From the NCBI RefSeq assembly GCF_024347355.1, contig NZ_AP025465.1:1054001-1118000 (forward strand): a stretch of DNA of 64,000 nt, written 5' to 3'. Positions 9,860 to 18,009 of this stretch are shown here, in pieces. A model generated the notes under the pieces. That model had not been told where the DNA came from. It saw nothing but the letters and a program-made list of their open reading frames with translations, and did not search any database. Position numbers and translations under genes: made by a program. The DNA comes from Vibrio chagasii. Lineage in GTDB: Bacteria > Pseudomonadota > Gammaproteobacteria > Enterobacterales > Vibrionaceae. How positions within the stretch are numbered: position 1 is the stretch's first letter; every line of letters begins with the position of its first letter.

Positions 9860-10250
9860 TTTTTTCTCTGCATTTATCAATGAAAGGCTGCACACATTTC
9901 TTTTGGCGCGGTGACTCTATTTTTTATTGTGTTTATCCAGACTCAACAGAGTGGTGAGTAATGACGAATCGGATAGGTGAGTCGTTATTACTGCTGTTTC
10001 AGCTCTCAGTCTAAATAAGAATCATTATTATTGTATTTTTGATGCGAAAAAACAATATGGGAGTGCAAATTATTTTTTAAATGTAACAATAACGTCTGTT
10101 GTGTAGGATCGTTCAAGCCCAGCCTTTATGTCTGGTTTTATCGTTTTATCCTAAGTTTCTTGATTCAATTTATATTTTTTCGTGATGGCGAGAGAAGACG
10201 TAAAGTTAACGCGGAGGAGACGAGCAGCATGAAACTATGCTGCTCCTAGG
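9860..10250. other. Spacer between iutA and the GntR regulator
   Basis: It holds the predicted Fur box near 10013-10033 and, at 10222-10245, a perfect 9-bp hairpin (GAGCAGCAT/ATGCTGCTC) just after the regulator gene. The hairpin lacks a T tract on the minus strand, so termination there is uncertain. The rest presumably carries the iutA promoter. Confidence 0.55.
10013..10033 (-). promoter_or_regulatory. Fur-box-like site upstream of iutA
   Basis: The stretch around AAGAATCATTATTATTG resembles overlapping Fur hexamers and lies about 155 bp upstream of the iutA start in a 390-bp spacer. Iron repression of iutA is established in other bacteria; this site is a prediction. Confidence 0.55.
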
Positions 10251-11207
10251 TTAGTTGTTTTTTCCTGAAATACTGCTGAGTAATTGTTCTCGTTGTTCGT
10301 GCGATACGTTCATGACATTGTTGTAGGTGCGATTCATTACTCGTATATCGTTTTCGAGCAATTGGGCTAGCTGTGTTGAGGCACTTTGATTGTCGCCTGC
10401 CAGAACCAGTTCCATGATGTCCAAGCGGCGCTGGCATGACTTGACCACGGAAGATTGGATATGCATAGAGACCAAATCAGTAGCCTTACGCAGACGATTT
10501 TGTTGTTGCATCATCCCCAACAAAAAGCGGTTTCCGGAGCTGGCTGCGAGCAGTTCATGAAAGTCGACACTTAGTGCGAAGAGTTGACTAGCGGAAGTCG
10601 ATTTTGGATTGTTGATGGCGTAGATATGGCGATCTCGGCATGCTTCTAGTTCGTTACGCTTTAAGTTCCATGTCGGCTCAAGTAGTCCTGCCGGTTCAAA
10701 GATCAAGCGGCATCGATAGCTCTCGGTATGCCTTTCAAGTGTGTTTAGAACACCATCAAGTTGCCATTTATAGCCGGGGCTGCGGCGGAAAATACCATCG
10801 CTTTCTAGTAGACGAGTGACATTTTGAATTTCGCCACGATTAGCCTCATATCGTTCTTGTAAGTCTTTTTCCGAGAAGGAACTGTTTAATTCCCCAAAGA
10901 ACAGGTCCATTAAAATATTCAGGTACAGTTGTTCTTGGCGGGGCTGTTCGTCGCCTGTCGGTACGTCTAGCTTGATATCAGCCGCGTCCATTTGAAGCAC
11001 CGAACCTTTATAGGGAACAACCTTAGTCATGCCCTGACTCGACAAATGTTTTAAAACGGCGCGTATTGGGCTTCTTGAGACTTCGAATTGTTGTGCCAAA
11101 GAAGATTCATTGAGGCTGCTACCGGCTTTAGCGTCTTCGGTTTTTAAGCTAGCAATGACTTTAAATAGCAAGTCTTGTTGGAGCTTTGTAATTGTCGTTA
11201 TGTCCAT
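10251..11207 (-). CDS. GntR-family (FCD) regulator, IutR-like
   Basis: The 318-residue product has an N-terminal GntR winged helix (residues 10-75, with SLAQQFEVSRSPIRAVLKHL). A second winged-helix-like stretch (about 95-155, SEKDLQERYEANRGEIQNVT) follows, then an FCD effector domain containing FHELLAASSGNRFL. FCD regulators bind small organic acids, often with a metal. The position between fhuB and iutA matches the GntR-type repressor IutR described for Vibrio vulnificus aerobactin uptake. Citrate or aerobactin-related ligands are conceivable; that is inference. Confidence 0.8.
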   Translation of the reverse strand: MDITTITKLQQDLLFKVIASLKTEDAKAGSSLNESSLAQQFEVSRSPIRAVLKHLSSQGMTKVVPYKGSVLQMDAADIKLDVPTGDEQPRQEQLYLNILMDLFFGELNSSFSEKDLQERYEANRGEIQNVTRLLESDGIFRRSPGYKWQLDGVLNTLERHTESYRCRLIFEPAGLLEPTWNLKRNELEACRDRHIYAINNPKSTSASQLFALSVDFHELLAASSGNRFLLGMMQQQNRLRKATDLVSMHIQSSVVKSCQRRLDIMELVLAGDNQSASTQLAQLLENDIRVMNRTYNNVMNVSHEQREQLLSSISGKNN

Positions 11208-11396
11208 AGGGCTGACAAATCAGTTGATTATTGGAACCATGGTAAACATAAAAGTGCTCGAATACCATTTATTGTGTTTCTGCAACCAAAAAACAATTAC
11301 CAGTATTCCGGATTAGCGATGCCGACTGAGAGGATAAAAGAGGGTTGAGGGGATAAACAAGGATTGAACAGACAAAGATAAAGATAGAATTGAAAT

Positions 11397-11434
11397 AAGC
11401 CTCCACTTCGGAGTTCAGCGAAGTGAAGGGGCTT
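11397..11434 (-). terminator. Possible terminator after fhuB
   Basis: AAGCC plus CACTTCG arms pair with CGAAGTG plus GGCTT with a small bulge. It is followed on the minus strand by a T-rich run and lies just past the fhuB stop. Confidence 0.45.
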
Positions 11435-11443
11435 GTTGAAAGG

Positions 11444-13444
11444 TTACTTTCTCATTAGGTAAAGGAAGTAGCCGCCTCCAAGTAGAGAAGCAAGTAGCCC
11501 TGCAGGGAACTGCCAAGGGAACCACAACGTACGACCAATCCAGTCCGCTGCGACCATGATGTTCGCGCCCAACAATGCCGCTGTCAGCATTTGCGGAATT
11601 GCTCTATATTGGTGAAGCGAGCGGGCCATGTGAGGTGCTAATAGTCCGATGAAGCTCAGAGGACCAATAACGATAGTGCACAGCGTAGTCAGTGCTGCGA
11701 CCAATAACAGCAAGGCTAAGCGAACTGTAGTTGTGTTCATCCCCAAACTGCTGGTGGTCACTTCACCCAGGTTTATAAGCTCAATCCAGCGATGTAGTGA
11801 AAGGGAAATAGCACCAACCATTGTCACACCAACAGCAAGTAAAACAACATCTTGTGTGGCAACCAGATACGTTGAACCCGATAACCAAGTCAGCAGCGCC
11901 GTGGCATTTTCGTTACCTGAACTCATCGTAATACGCAGCAAAGCATCAAGCCCAGCACTTAGCGCGATACCGGTTAACAGAGTTTGCGTTGGCGCGAAGT
12001 TGTGCTTTCTGCCCATCAACCAAACTACAGCCGTAACAGATGTTGCTCCAAGTGTACCAAGCAGCATTTGTTCTTCGCGTCCAATCGAGTTGCCCCAGAG
12101 TGTGCCGAGAACCAGCGCTAGGGAAGCACCTGAACTTATGCCCAACACTTCCGGACTCGCCATCGGGTTATTTGAAATACGTTGAATAATGGTGCCCGCG
12201 AAAGCGAGGCCAATACCGGCTAATAGTGCAACCAGTACTCGTGGCGTGCGCAATTCAAATAAGGATTCATGAATCTCAATACTCCAGCCGAATTGATTTT
12301 TACCGACAGTGAGCGCAATCAAACATGTAACCGCCAATACTAAAGACATAGCAATCAAGGTTTTGGCCGTATTAGCTCGCTTGTACTGTTCAATATGCTC
12401 GTTACGGCTCTTAAGATCCGACTGAAGTTTAGTACGTTGCAATAGCCACAATAAAAATGGAGCGCCAAGTAATGCCGTCATTGCGCCCGTTGGCAGTAGC
12501 TCACCACCAAAACCTGAGAATGGCTGAATCACTAAATCGACAATCAACAGGATTAAACTACCGATCAAGCCACTGGTTAATATTTGTTTAGCTAATGATC
12601 TAACGCCTAGTAGCCTTGCAATCGCTGGGGCAACAATACCCACAAAGCCAATTAAGCCCACCTCACTGACTACCGCAGCGGTGATAAAGATTGCGAGAGA
12701 TAGACACAACAGTTTGATTTGCTTAATGTTCACGCCTAGCGAAGTGGCAACATTATCACCAAACTGCAATGCAGATAATGGCCTTTGCAGGACGAGCAGT
12801 AGTAGAGTTGGAATGGCAATCAGGGGTAATAAAACTTGAACGCTAGACCAATCATTTTGGTTAAGCACACCTGCGCCCCATACGAATACACTGGTGAGCT
12901 GTTGCTCATGCAGCATCAGTAGCATGGTGTTGAGTGATCCTAAAAATAGGCTCACGACCATACCCGCTAGAACCATATGTAGTGGCGAAAACCCACGTGT
13001 AGAGCTGAGTGCAAAGACTAAACCCGTAGCAAGGCAGCCACCAATGAAAGCAGGGATAAAAAGAGGAACAGCGACACTTGTCGGGGTTAAAAGTAAACCC
13101 AATACCATACCTAGCTCTGCGCCCGCAGCGACACCAAGTGTCGTCGGTGAAGCAATAGGGTTACGCAATACAAACTGCATCACACAGCCGGCGACTGCTA
13201 GTGCAAAACCACAAAGGAGTGCAACTGCAAGTCTCGGTAAATAAGTGAGATGGGTGATCAGGTGTTGGTAGTTCGCTGAATCAAAATGAAAGAGCGTATC
13301 CCAAATCAACCCAATGCCTTTCGAGTAAGGTGCGGTTATCTGAAGTAGCGAGCTGATAAGGAGAACAGCCGTAACCGATAGGGCGACTGCTTTAACGTGA
13401 GTTCTTGCCACTGCTGAACCTTCAATCTTGGTGGTTGCTATCAT
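11444..13444 (-). CDS. fhuB: Hydroxamate siderophore ABC permease, two-domain FhuB type
   Basis: At 666 residues this is a fused double FecCD permease, the layout of FhuB rather than of the separate FepD/FepG pair. Each half carries about ten membrane segments and the family motif: GFALAVAGCVMQFVLRNPIA near residue 80 and AGIGLAFAGTIIQRISNNPM near residue 415. It imports ferric hydroxamates such as aerobactin from the periplasm with FhuD and FhuC. The start overlaps the fhuD stop by 4 bp (ATGA), so the two are translationally coupled. Vibrio vulnificus orthologues are called VatB. Confidence 0.88.
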   Translation of the reverse strand: MIATTKIEGSAVARTHVKAVALSVTAVLLISSLLQITAPYSKGIGLIWDTLFHFDSANYQHLITHLTYLPRLAVALLCGFALAVAGCVMQFVLRNPIASPTTLGVAAGAELGMVLGLLLTPTSVAVPLFIPAFIGGCLATGLVFALSSTRGFSPLHMVLAGMVVSLFLGSLNTMLLMLHEQQLTSVFVWGAGVLNQNDWSSVQVLLPLIAIPTLLLLVLQRPLSALQFGDNVATSLGVNIKQIKLLCLSLAIFITAAVVSEVGLIGFVGIVAPAIARLLGVRSLAKQILTSGLIGSLILLIVDLVIQPFSGFGGELLPTGAMTALLGAPFLLWLLQRTKLQSDLKSRNEHIEQYKRANTAKTLIAMSLVLAVTCLIALTVGKNQFGWSIEIHESLFELRTPRVLVALLAGIGLAFAGTIIQRISNNPMASPEVLGISSGASLALVLGTLWGNSIGREEQMLLGTLGATSVTAVVWLMGRKHNFAPTQTLLTGIALSAGLDALLRITMSSGNENATALLTWLSGSTYLVATQDVVLLAVGVTMVGAISLSLHRWIELINLGEVTTSSLGMNTTTVRLALLLLVAALTTLCTIVIGPLSFIGLLAPHMARSLHQYRAIPQMLTAALLGANIMVAADWIGRTLWFPWQFPAGLLASLLGGGYFLYLMRK

Positions 13445-14352
13445 TTTTGGGTCAGTAGCTTTGTTATGTGGTCACTAAATCTTTGCGCAGCGATAAGGCC
13501 TCCAAAGGTCCAGATGCTCGGAAGCTCATACACTGAATCTGTTCTGGTGAATTCCATGGCCTGCCAAAGTGCAGATTGAGTGAGTTGATTTTTTTTGTTT
13601 TCAGTCAAAGGACCAAAAAGCATCACGTTTGCTTGTTGATGTTCCGCGAGTCTCACGACACCTGTGGTGCTAAAGCCCCAAAGGTTGGTCGGTTCCTGCC
13701 AATCGTTTTTTAGCCCCATCGCTTCAATGGTCGCTTGCGCTAGTGAACCTTGGCTGTGAATTCGTAAAGTTTTATCGTTGATGAAACGAGCAAAGATCAA
13801 TGGCTTATCTGAATTGCCTGCTGCTTGTATTTTTTCACCGTTGTCATGAAGTCGCTGCTTTGTGTCTGCAATAATTTGCTGGGCTCTTTGTTTTTGGCCG
13901 AATAATTTACCAAGCGATAACGTAATCGCTGTAGCAGATTCAATCGGCTGCTTCTTTTGGCTGTAAACGCTATAAACCAGCACCGGTGCAATTTTATTGA
14001 GTTGGTGATAAGCCGCAGCCATGTGTTCGCTAATTAGGATGACATCAGGCTTCAACTTCGTTAATAGTTCTAAGTTAGGCTCGCGTCGAGAACCAACATC
14101 GGTGACACCTTGGTTCAGTTCTGGCTTCACAACCCATTGCTGATAACCTTTGGCATCGGCAATGCCCTCTAGCTCAACGCCAAGGCTGAGCACCGTTTCT
14201 GACAGAACCCAATCTAAAGCCACAACTTTTTTAGGGGTTGTTTCGAAAGAAGCGGTTCCCATTTCGTGTGTGATTTCTAATGCATGAGGGCTCTCTAGCG
14301 CGTAAGCATTAAATACGAATAAGACAGACAGTAGCGTCATCAACTTTTTCAT
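13441..14352 (-). CDS. fhuD: Periplasmic ferric siderophore-binding protein, FhuD type
   Basis: The 303-residue product has a signal peptide (MKKLMTLLSVLFVFNAYA) and a class III periplasmic binding fold. Family features are KKVVALDWVLSETVLSLGV near the N-terminus and PDVILISEH in the first lobe. It delivers ferric aerobactin or related hydroxamates to FhuB. The start follows GAGGAATCTGTT. It sits 17 bp after fhuC and overlaps fhuB by 4 bp, forming the transport operon fhuCDB. Confidence 0.87.
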   Translation of the reverse strand: MKKLMTLLSVLFVFNAYALESPHALEITHEMGTASFETTPKKVVALDWVLSETVLSLGVELEGIADAKGYQQWVVKPELNQGVTDVGSRREPNLELLTKLKPDVILISEHMAAAYHQLNKIAPVLVYSVYSQKKQPIESATAITLSLGKLFGQKQRAQQIIADTKQRLHDNGEKIQAAGNSDKPLIFARFINDKTLRIHSQGSLAQATIEAMGLKNDWQEPTNLWGFSTTGVVRLAEHQQANVMLFGPLTENKKNQLTQSALWQAMEFTRTDSVYELPSIWTFGGLIAAQRFSDHITKLLTQK

Positions 14353-14369
14353 AACAGATTCCTCATCAT

Positions 14370-15137
14370 TTAAGGGATATAACTGATTGGTTGCCCTGTT
14401 TCAGGGTGGTCGAATAGCGCCAGCTCCATGCCATAGATTTTCATCAGCGTTTCCGGTGTCATCAACTTTTTCGGAGAGCCAGAAGCGACCACTTCACCGG
14501 AGTGAAGAGCAATAAGATGGTCACTGAATTTTGCCGCCATATTGACGTCATGAAGTACCATAATCACGGTCAAACCCAGTGATTGGTTAAGCTCTCGAAT
14601 TAAAGACAGTAGCTCATGTTGATGGGCAACATCTAGTGCCGATGTTGGTTCGTCTAATAAAATACATTGGCTTTTTTGGGCAAGTAGCATGGCGACCCAA
14701 GCTCTTTGTCGCTCACCACCCGATAGGGTTGCAACGAATCTATCTGAGAAATCGTTCAAGCCTACTTTCTCAATAGCTTCATCGACAATTTGGTAGTCTT
14801 CTTTGCTGTATCTTCCAAATGCGCCTTTCCAAGGGTAGCGACCAAAGCAAACTAACTCACGAACGGTGACACCATCAGTGATAGGTGGATGCTGCGGTAG
14901 GTAAGCGACTTGATGTGCAAACTCTAGGTTACTGTATGAAGACAGTAGTTGTTCGTTGAAGAATACTTCTCCCTGGGTTGGGGCATTTTGTCGACTCAGT
15001 AGTTTCATGAGAGTCGATTTACCGCATCCATTATGACCAAGTAATGTGGTGACCTTTTTTGGCTCAAAGGTTAATTGGGTAGGGGAGAGGATCTTCTTAC
15101 CGTCGATTTCGAACGAGGCATTGGTAAGTTTGTACAT
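14370..15137 (-). CDS. fhuC: Siderophore ABC transporter ATPase, FhuC type
   Basis: The 255-residue product has Walker A GHNGCGKST, signature LSGGERQRAW, Walker B ILLDEPTSALD and the switch histidine in VLHDVNMA. It powers ferric siderophore import through FhuB. It is the first gene of fhuCDB. A Fur-like box lies in the 153-bp divergent gap to the MFS gene, consistent with iron repression of both. Confidence 0.88.
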   Translation of the reverse strand: MYKLTNASFEIDGKKILSPTQLTFEPKKVTTLLGHNGCGKSTLMKLLSRQNAPTQGEVFFNEQLLSSYSNLEFAHQVAYLPQHPPITDGVTVRELVCFGRYPWKGAFGRYSKEDYQIVDEAIEKVGLNDFSDRFVATLSGGERQRAWVAMLLAQKSQCILLDEPTSALDVAHQHELLSLIRELNQSLGLTVIMVLHDVNMAAKFSDHLIALHSGEVVASGSPKKLMTPETLMKIYGMELALFDHPETGQPISYIP

Positions 15138-15192
15138 AGTGAAATATGAAGTTGAGTTATGGGCTACTAGCCGTTAATGTAACATAATGAAA

Positions 15193-15213
15193 AACAAATG
15201 ATAATTATTCTCC
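15193..15213. promoter_or_regulatory. Fur-box-like site between fhuC and the MFS gene
   Basis: AAATGATAATTATTCTC lies in the divergent promoter gap and fits overlapping Fur hexamers about as well as the box at 907-926. Confidence 0.65.
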
Positions 15214-15290
15214 AAATCAATTAGTTTACTGCTATTCATGTTGTTACCCACTCACTTGCTTTCAAAAATAGCTTAATCAACCTCGATATT

Positions 15291-16524
15291 ATGTCCGTTA
15301 TACAAAATAAAAAATTTCATTTAGTGGCTATTAGCCTGATTTCGGCGTTGATGGGCATAGGACAAAACGGTTTACTTGTCTCGTTACCGTTTCTTGTTGA
15401 ACACTCTGCGTTCAGCTTACCTACGTGGTCTGTATTTATCGCGATTGGAAGTTTGCTGTTTTTGCCTTCCGCCCCTTTTTGGGGAAGGTACAGTGATAAA
15501 CATGGCCCAAAGAAAGTGGTGTTACAGGCATTATCTGGAATGGCGGTTAGCTTTGCGTTATTGGCACTGTTTGCAATGAATAGCGCCTATTTTCAATCGG
15601 ATAGCCATAGTGCTCGCGTGTACATTGTCTGTTTTATCGGGCTGGTCATCGCACGAATTCTATATGGCTGCACGGTCGCAGGTTTGGTGCCGGCAAGTCA
15701 GCACTGGGCAATATTGTTGTGTGGTGAGAAGAACCGATTGCAGGCGATAACATCGGTGAGTATCGGTTTGAGTGCTGGTCGATTGATTGGCCCACTCATC
15801 TCTATTGTGGCACTCAAATTTTCTTATTTCGCACCGCTCATGTTGATGATTCTACTGCCGTGTGTTGCGCTAGTCTTAGCTATTTTCTTGCCTGAACCGG
15901 CAATGCTCATTACCAAGCAGGCACAGCGAGAGAGCGCATCGTGGCTGCCCCCAAAAGGGCTATGGGTGTTTTTGTCGAGCGGGTTGTTGCTTTGTGCGAC
16001 AGTGGCATTAACGCAATATAGCTTCTCGCCAATCATTTATGCTGTTACTAGTTGGTCAACTGAAAAAGTGAGTGATGCGATTGGCGTATTATTAACCATT
16101 AATGCTGCGTTTACTTTTGCGACTCAAGTTTTGGTGGTTAAGAAAAGCAAATTGACGCCCACAACTATGTATCGCTTTGGCGCATTATGTTTAGTGCTTG
16201 GGTTTATCGTGTTGCTGATACCTGATACCTGATATTTGGGTGTTTGGTGGTGCGATGATGTTGACGGCCATTGGTGCTGCGCTGCTTGTTCCTGCATACA
16301 CGGTATTTGCGACTGAAAAACAAAATGAAGCCCCGGGTGCTGCCGCAGGCTTCATTTCGATGTCTCACACACTTGGCTATGGAGTCGCGTCGTTGCTGGC
16401 GTTTACTGCAACTCTCCATCCGCTATATCCAATTTACTTGTGTCTAGCCTTTGCGATACTCATTCTGGTCACATCGTTGTCAGTATCTAATAAAAACAGT
16501 TCCTTAGGGATAGAACGAGGCTAG
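15291..16524 (+). pseudogene. MFS transporter (possible siderophore exporter), frameshifted by a 7-bp tandem duplication
   Basis: The first part (313 residues, from an ATG at 15291) holds about nine membrane segments and the MFS loop motif GRYSDKHGPKK. It stops at 16230-16232. The remaining three segments continue in another frame from about 16233 to 16524. At the junction GATACCT occurs twice in tandem (16217-16230). Removing one copy restores LIPDIWVFGGAMM and one frame of about 408 residues. The gene faces fhuCDB across a shared Fur-like box. MFS exporters such as ShiF or AlcS often accompany aerobactin-type siderophores, so export of siderophore is plausible but not shown. Confidence 0.85.
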
Positions 16525-16566
16525 TTTTAATCTCTCTGCGCATACACCACATCGCTACTTTCAGCT

Positions 16567-17034
16567 CGTAAGAATATCCAAGCGACTCAGAGCTTGGAAG
16601 TTCCTCATAGTCAGATCCAGTGTGTCTACTCTAAGCCTGGCGCATCAACCAGTGATGAGTCTGAGTTGATCTACTGGCACCTGAATGTGCTTTACAGCAT
16701 GGCAAATGAACACTTTATTGCAGAGAGTGAGTTTACCGAGCGCTACACTAGCGAGATCTATACACATAGTCCTGAGTATCTTCTTGATATCGGACCACAT
16801 TACTACCGTCAGCGTTCTGAAGTTGAAGCGTTGGGAATGAAGGTTGGTGAATGTAATCTACAAAAGATTTATTACTTCAGCGCGCCAACAGAAGAATCGT
16901 ACTTATCCGATATTGCATCTTGCCCGGTGTATAAAGCTGATGGCGAACTGTCTGGTAGTATTACAGTGGAAGTTAATCACACACCGGCCAACTTTGGTTA
17001 TAGTGAGCGACTTGTTAAATTTAGCGCTATTTAA
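16567..17034 (+). pseudogene. 5'-truncated copy of the small secreted protein gene
   Basis: About 155 codons matching residues 64-218 of the product encoded at 6950-7606. The signal peptide, the first 63 residues and the first of four cysteines are missing. There is no ATG near the junction; the first possible start is a TTG at 16594 without a ribosome site. Without a signal sequence the fragment should not be exported. The open frame has survived despite truncation, and most differences are conservative, so the copy may be recent or may have been kept similar by gene conversion. Confidence 0.85.
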
Positions 17035-17107
17035 TCGTGTAAAGGTTTGAGTAGATTTTATATTAACAATCTGACTCCATATTTATTTGATTACTCTAAA
17101 TTAGTAT

Positions 17108-17142
17108 TAAATAAAAAAGGGTTGGTAATAAATACCAACCCT
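17108..17142 (+). terminator. Terminator hairpin in the right repeat
   Basis: GGGTTGGTA and TACCAACCC arms, the counterpart of the hairpin at 7681-7714, with an A-rich run before and a short T run after. Confidence 0.6.
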
Positions 17143-17269
17143 TTAGGTCTATAGAATTTTATGTGCTTATAGATATGTCACAGAAAATTTAGAGTCGTGT
17201 TTTCATTAGAATGGTGACAATTCTGGGCTATCAAGCATTCAATTTATAAACCCACTATCAAATAGAGAT

Positions 17270-17965
17270 TTAAAAATCGTATTTTAGACCAACTTGTGGC
17301 ATGAATTCGCCTAAGTCGGCACCTTGAGCTTTAAGTTTTCGATAGCCAAGCGCTGCTTCAAAAGCCCAATTGCTGCCGAATTTCGTATCTGAAATGGCAT
17401 ACGTTTCGTATAAGTCAATGTCCTGACCGCTCTCTTCAAGCTTACTAATGCTACCTAAAACTTTCAGCGTCCAATTCGCACTCATATGAATGAATGAGCC
17501 TAGCTCTAAACCATAACCATCCGCGGTGTAGCTCGCATCAGATATGTCAGGTGGTGTTATACCATTTGTGCCAGGAGTAAAGCTTCCGGTTGTACCTTTG
17601 TAGCTTTGTTTAAATGATGTCTTGTTTACTTTTACATAAGGTGAGTAAGAGCCTAATTCGAAGTAGTAGCCAATGCCGAAATCTTGCTTAGTTGTTGAAG
17701 CATAGGTTGTTGTTGAAAAATGTTGGCTTTGAAAGCTAGGGCCATCAAATGAGCTATAACTGATGTTGTAGTCAGCAAAGAGATGGTCATAGAAATTCCA
17801 AGATAAACGACCGTACCCACCAAGGCTACTTTCTGCATGCCCAATTACTGAGTCAGATAGGCCATCATCAATGCCATATTGAGCACCAAATGAGATAGAA
17901 GAGAAGTCATTCGCAGCAGCAGGTAAAGACGTTAACACAGCAAGTAAAATTAAATGTTTCTTCAT
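17270..17965 (-). CDS. Small outer-membrane beta-barrel protein, function unknown
   Basis: The product has a signal peptide (MKKHLILLAVLTSLPAAAN) followed by alternating aromatic and polar strands typical of an 8- to 10-strand barrel. It ends in LKYDF, the terminal phenylalanine expected for BamA recognition. An in-frame ATG at 17977 would add four residues; the ATG at 17965 was chosen because it starts a normal signal peptide. No neighbour explains its role. It may belong to the OmpW/OmpA-like small barrels, but I cannot name a family. Confidence 0.7.
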   Translation of the reverse strand: MKKHLILLAVLTSLPAAANDFSSISFGAQYGIDDGLSDSVIGHAESSLGGYGRLSWNFYDHLFADYNISYSSFDGPSFQSQHFSTTTYASTTKQDFGIGYYFELGSYSPYVKVNKTSFKQSYKGTTGSFTPGTNGITPPDISDASYTADGYGLELGSFIHMSANWTLKVLGSISKLEESGQDIDLYETYAISDTKFGSNWAFEAALGYRKLKAQGADLGEFMPQVGLKYDF

Positions 17966-18009
17966 GTGTAGCTTCATTATTTGTAAAAAGTTGCGGCATT
18001 GTAATTACT

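Larger units (their letters stand above)
16567..17142 (+). repeat. Right 576-bp direct repeat flanking the aerobactin-uptake module
   Basis: Same-orientation copy of 7139-7714, starting within codon 64-65 of the small secreted protein and ending at the terminator arm. The bases before 16567 and after 17142 show no similarity to the flanks of the left copy. Confidence 0.9.

Noticed and set aside
11649..12185. Plus-strand open frame of 178 codons opposite fhuB
   Set aside because: It is antisense to a clear membrane-protein gene, has no ribosome site and no recognisable sequence; it is a codon-bias shadow.
7715..16566. Transposon or integrative element carrying the aerobactin module
   Set aside because: No transposase, integrase, terminal inverted repeats or tRNA target was seen; the long direct repeats point to homologous recombination instead.
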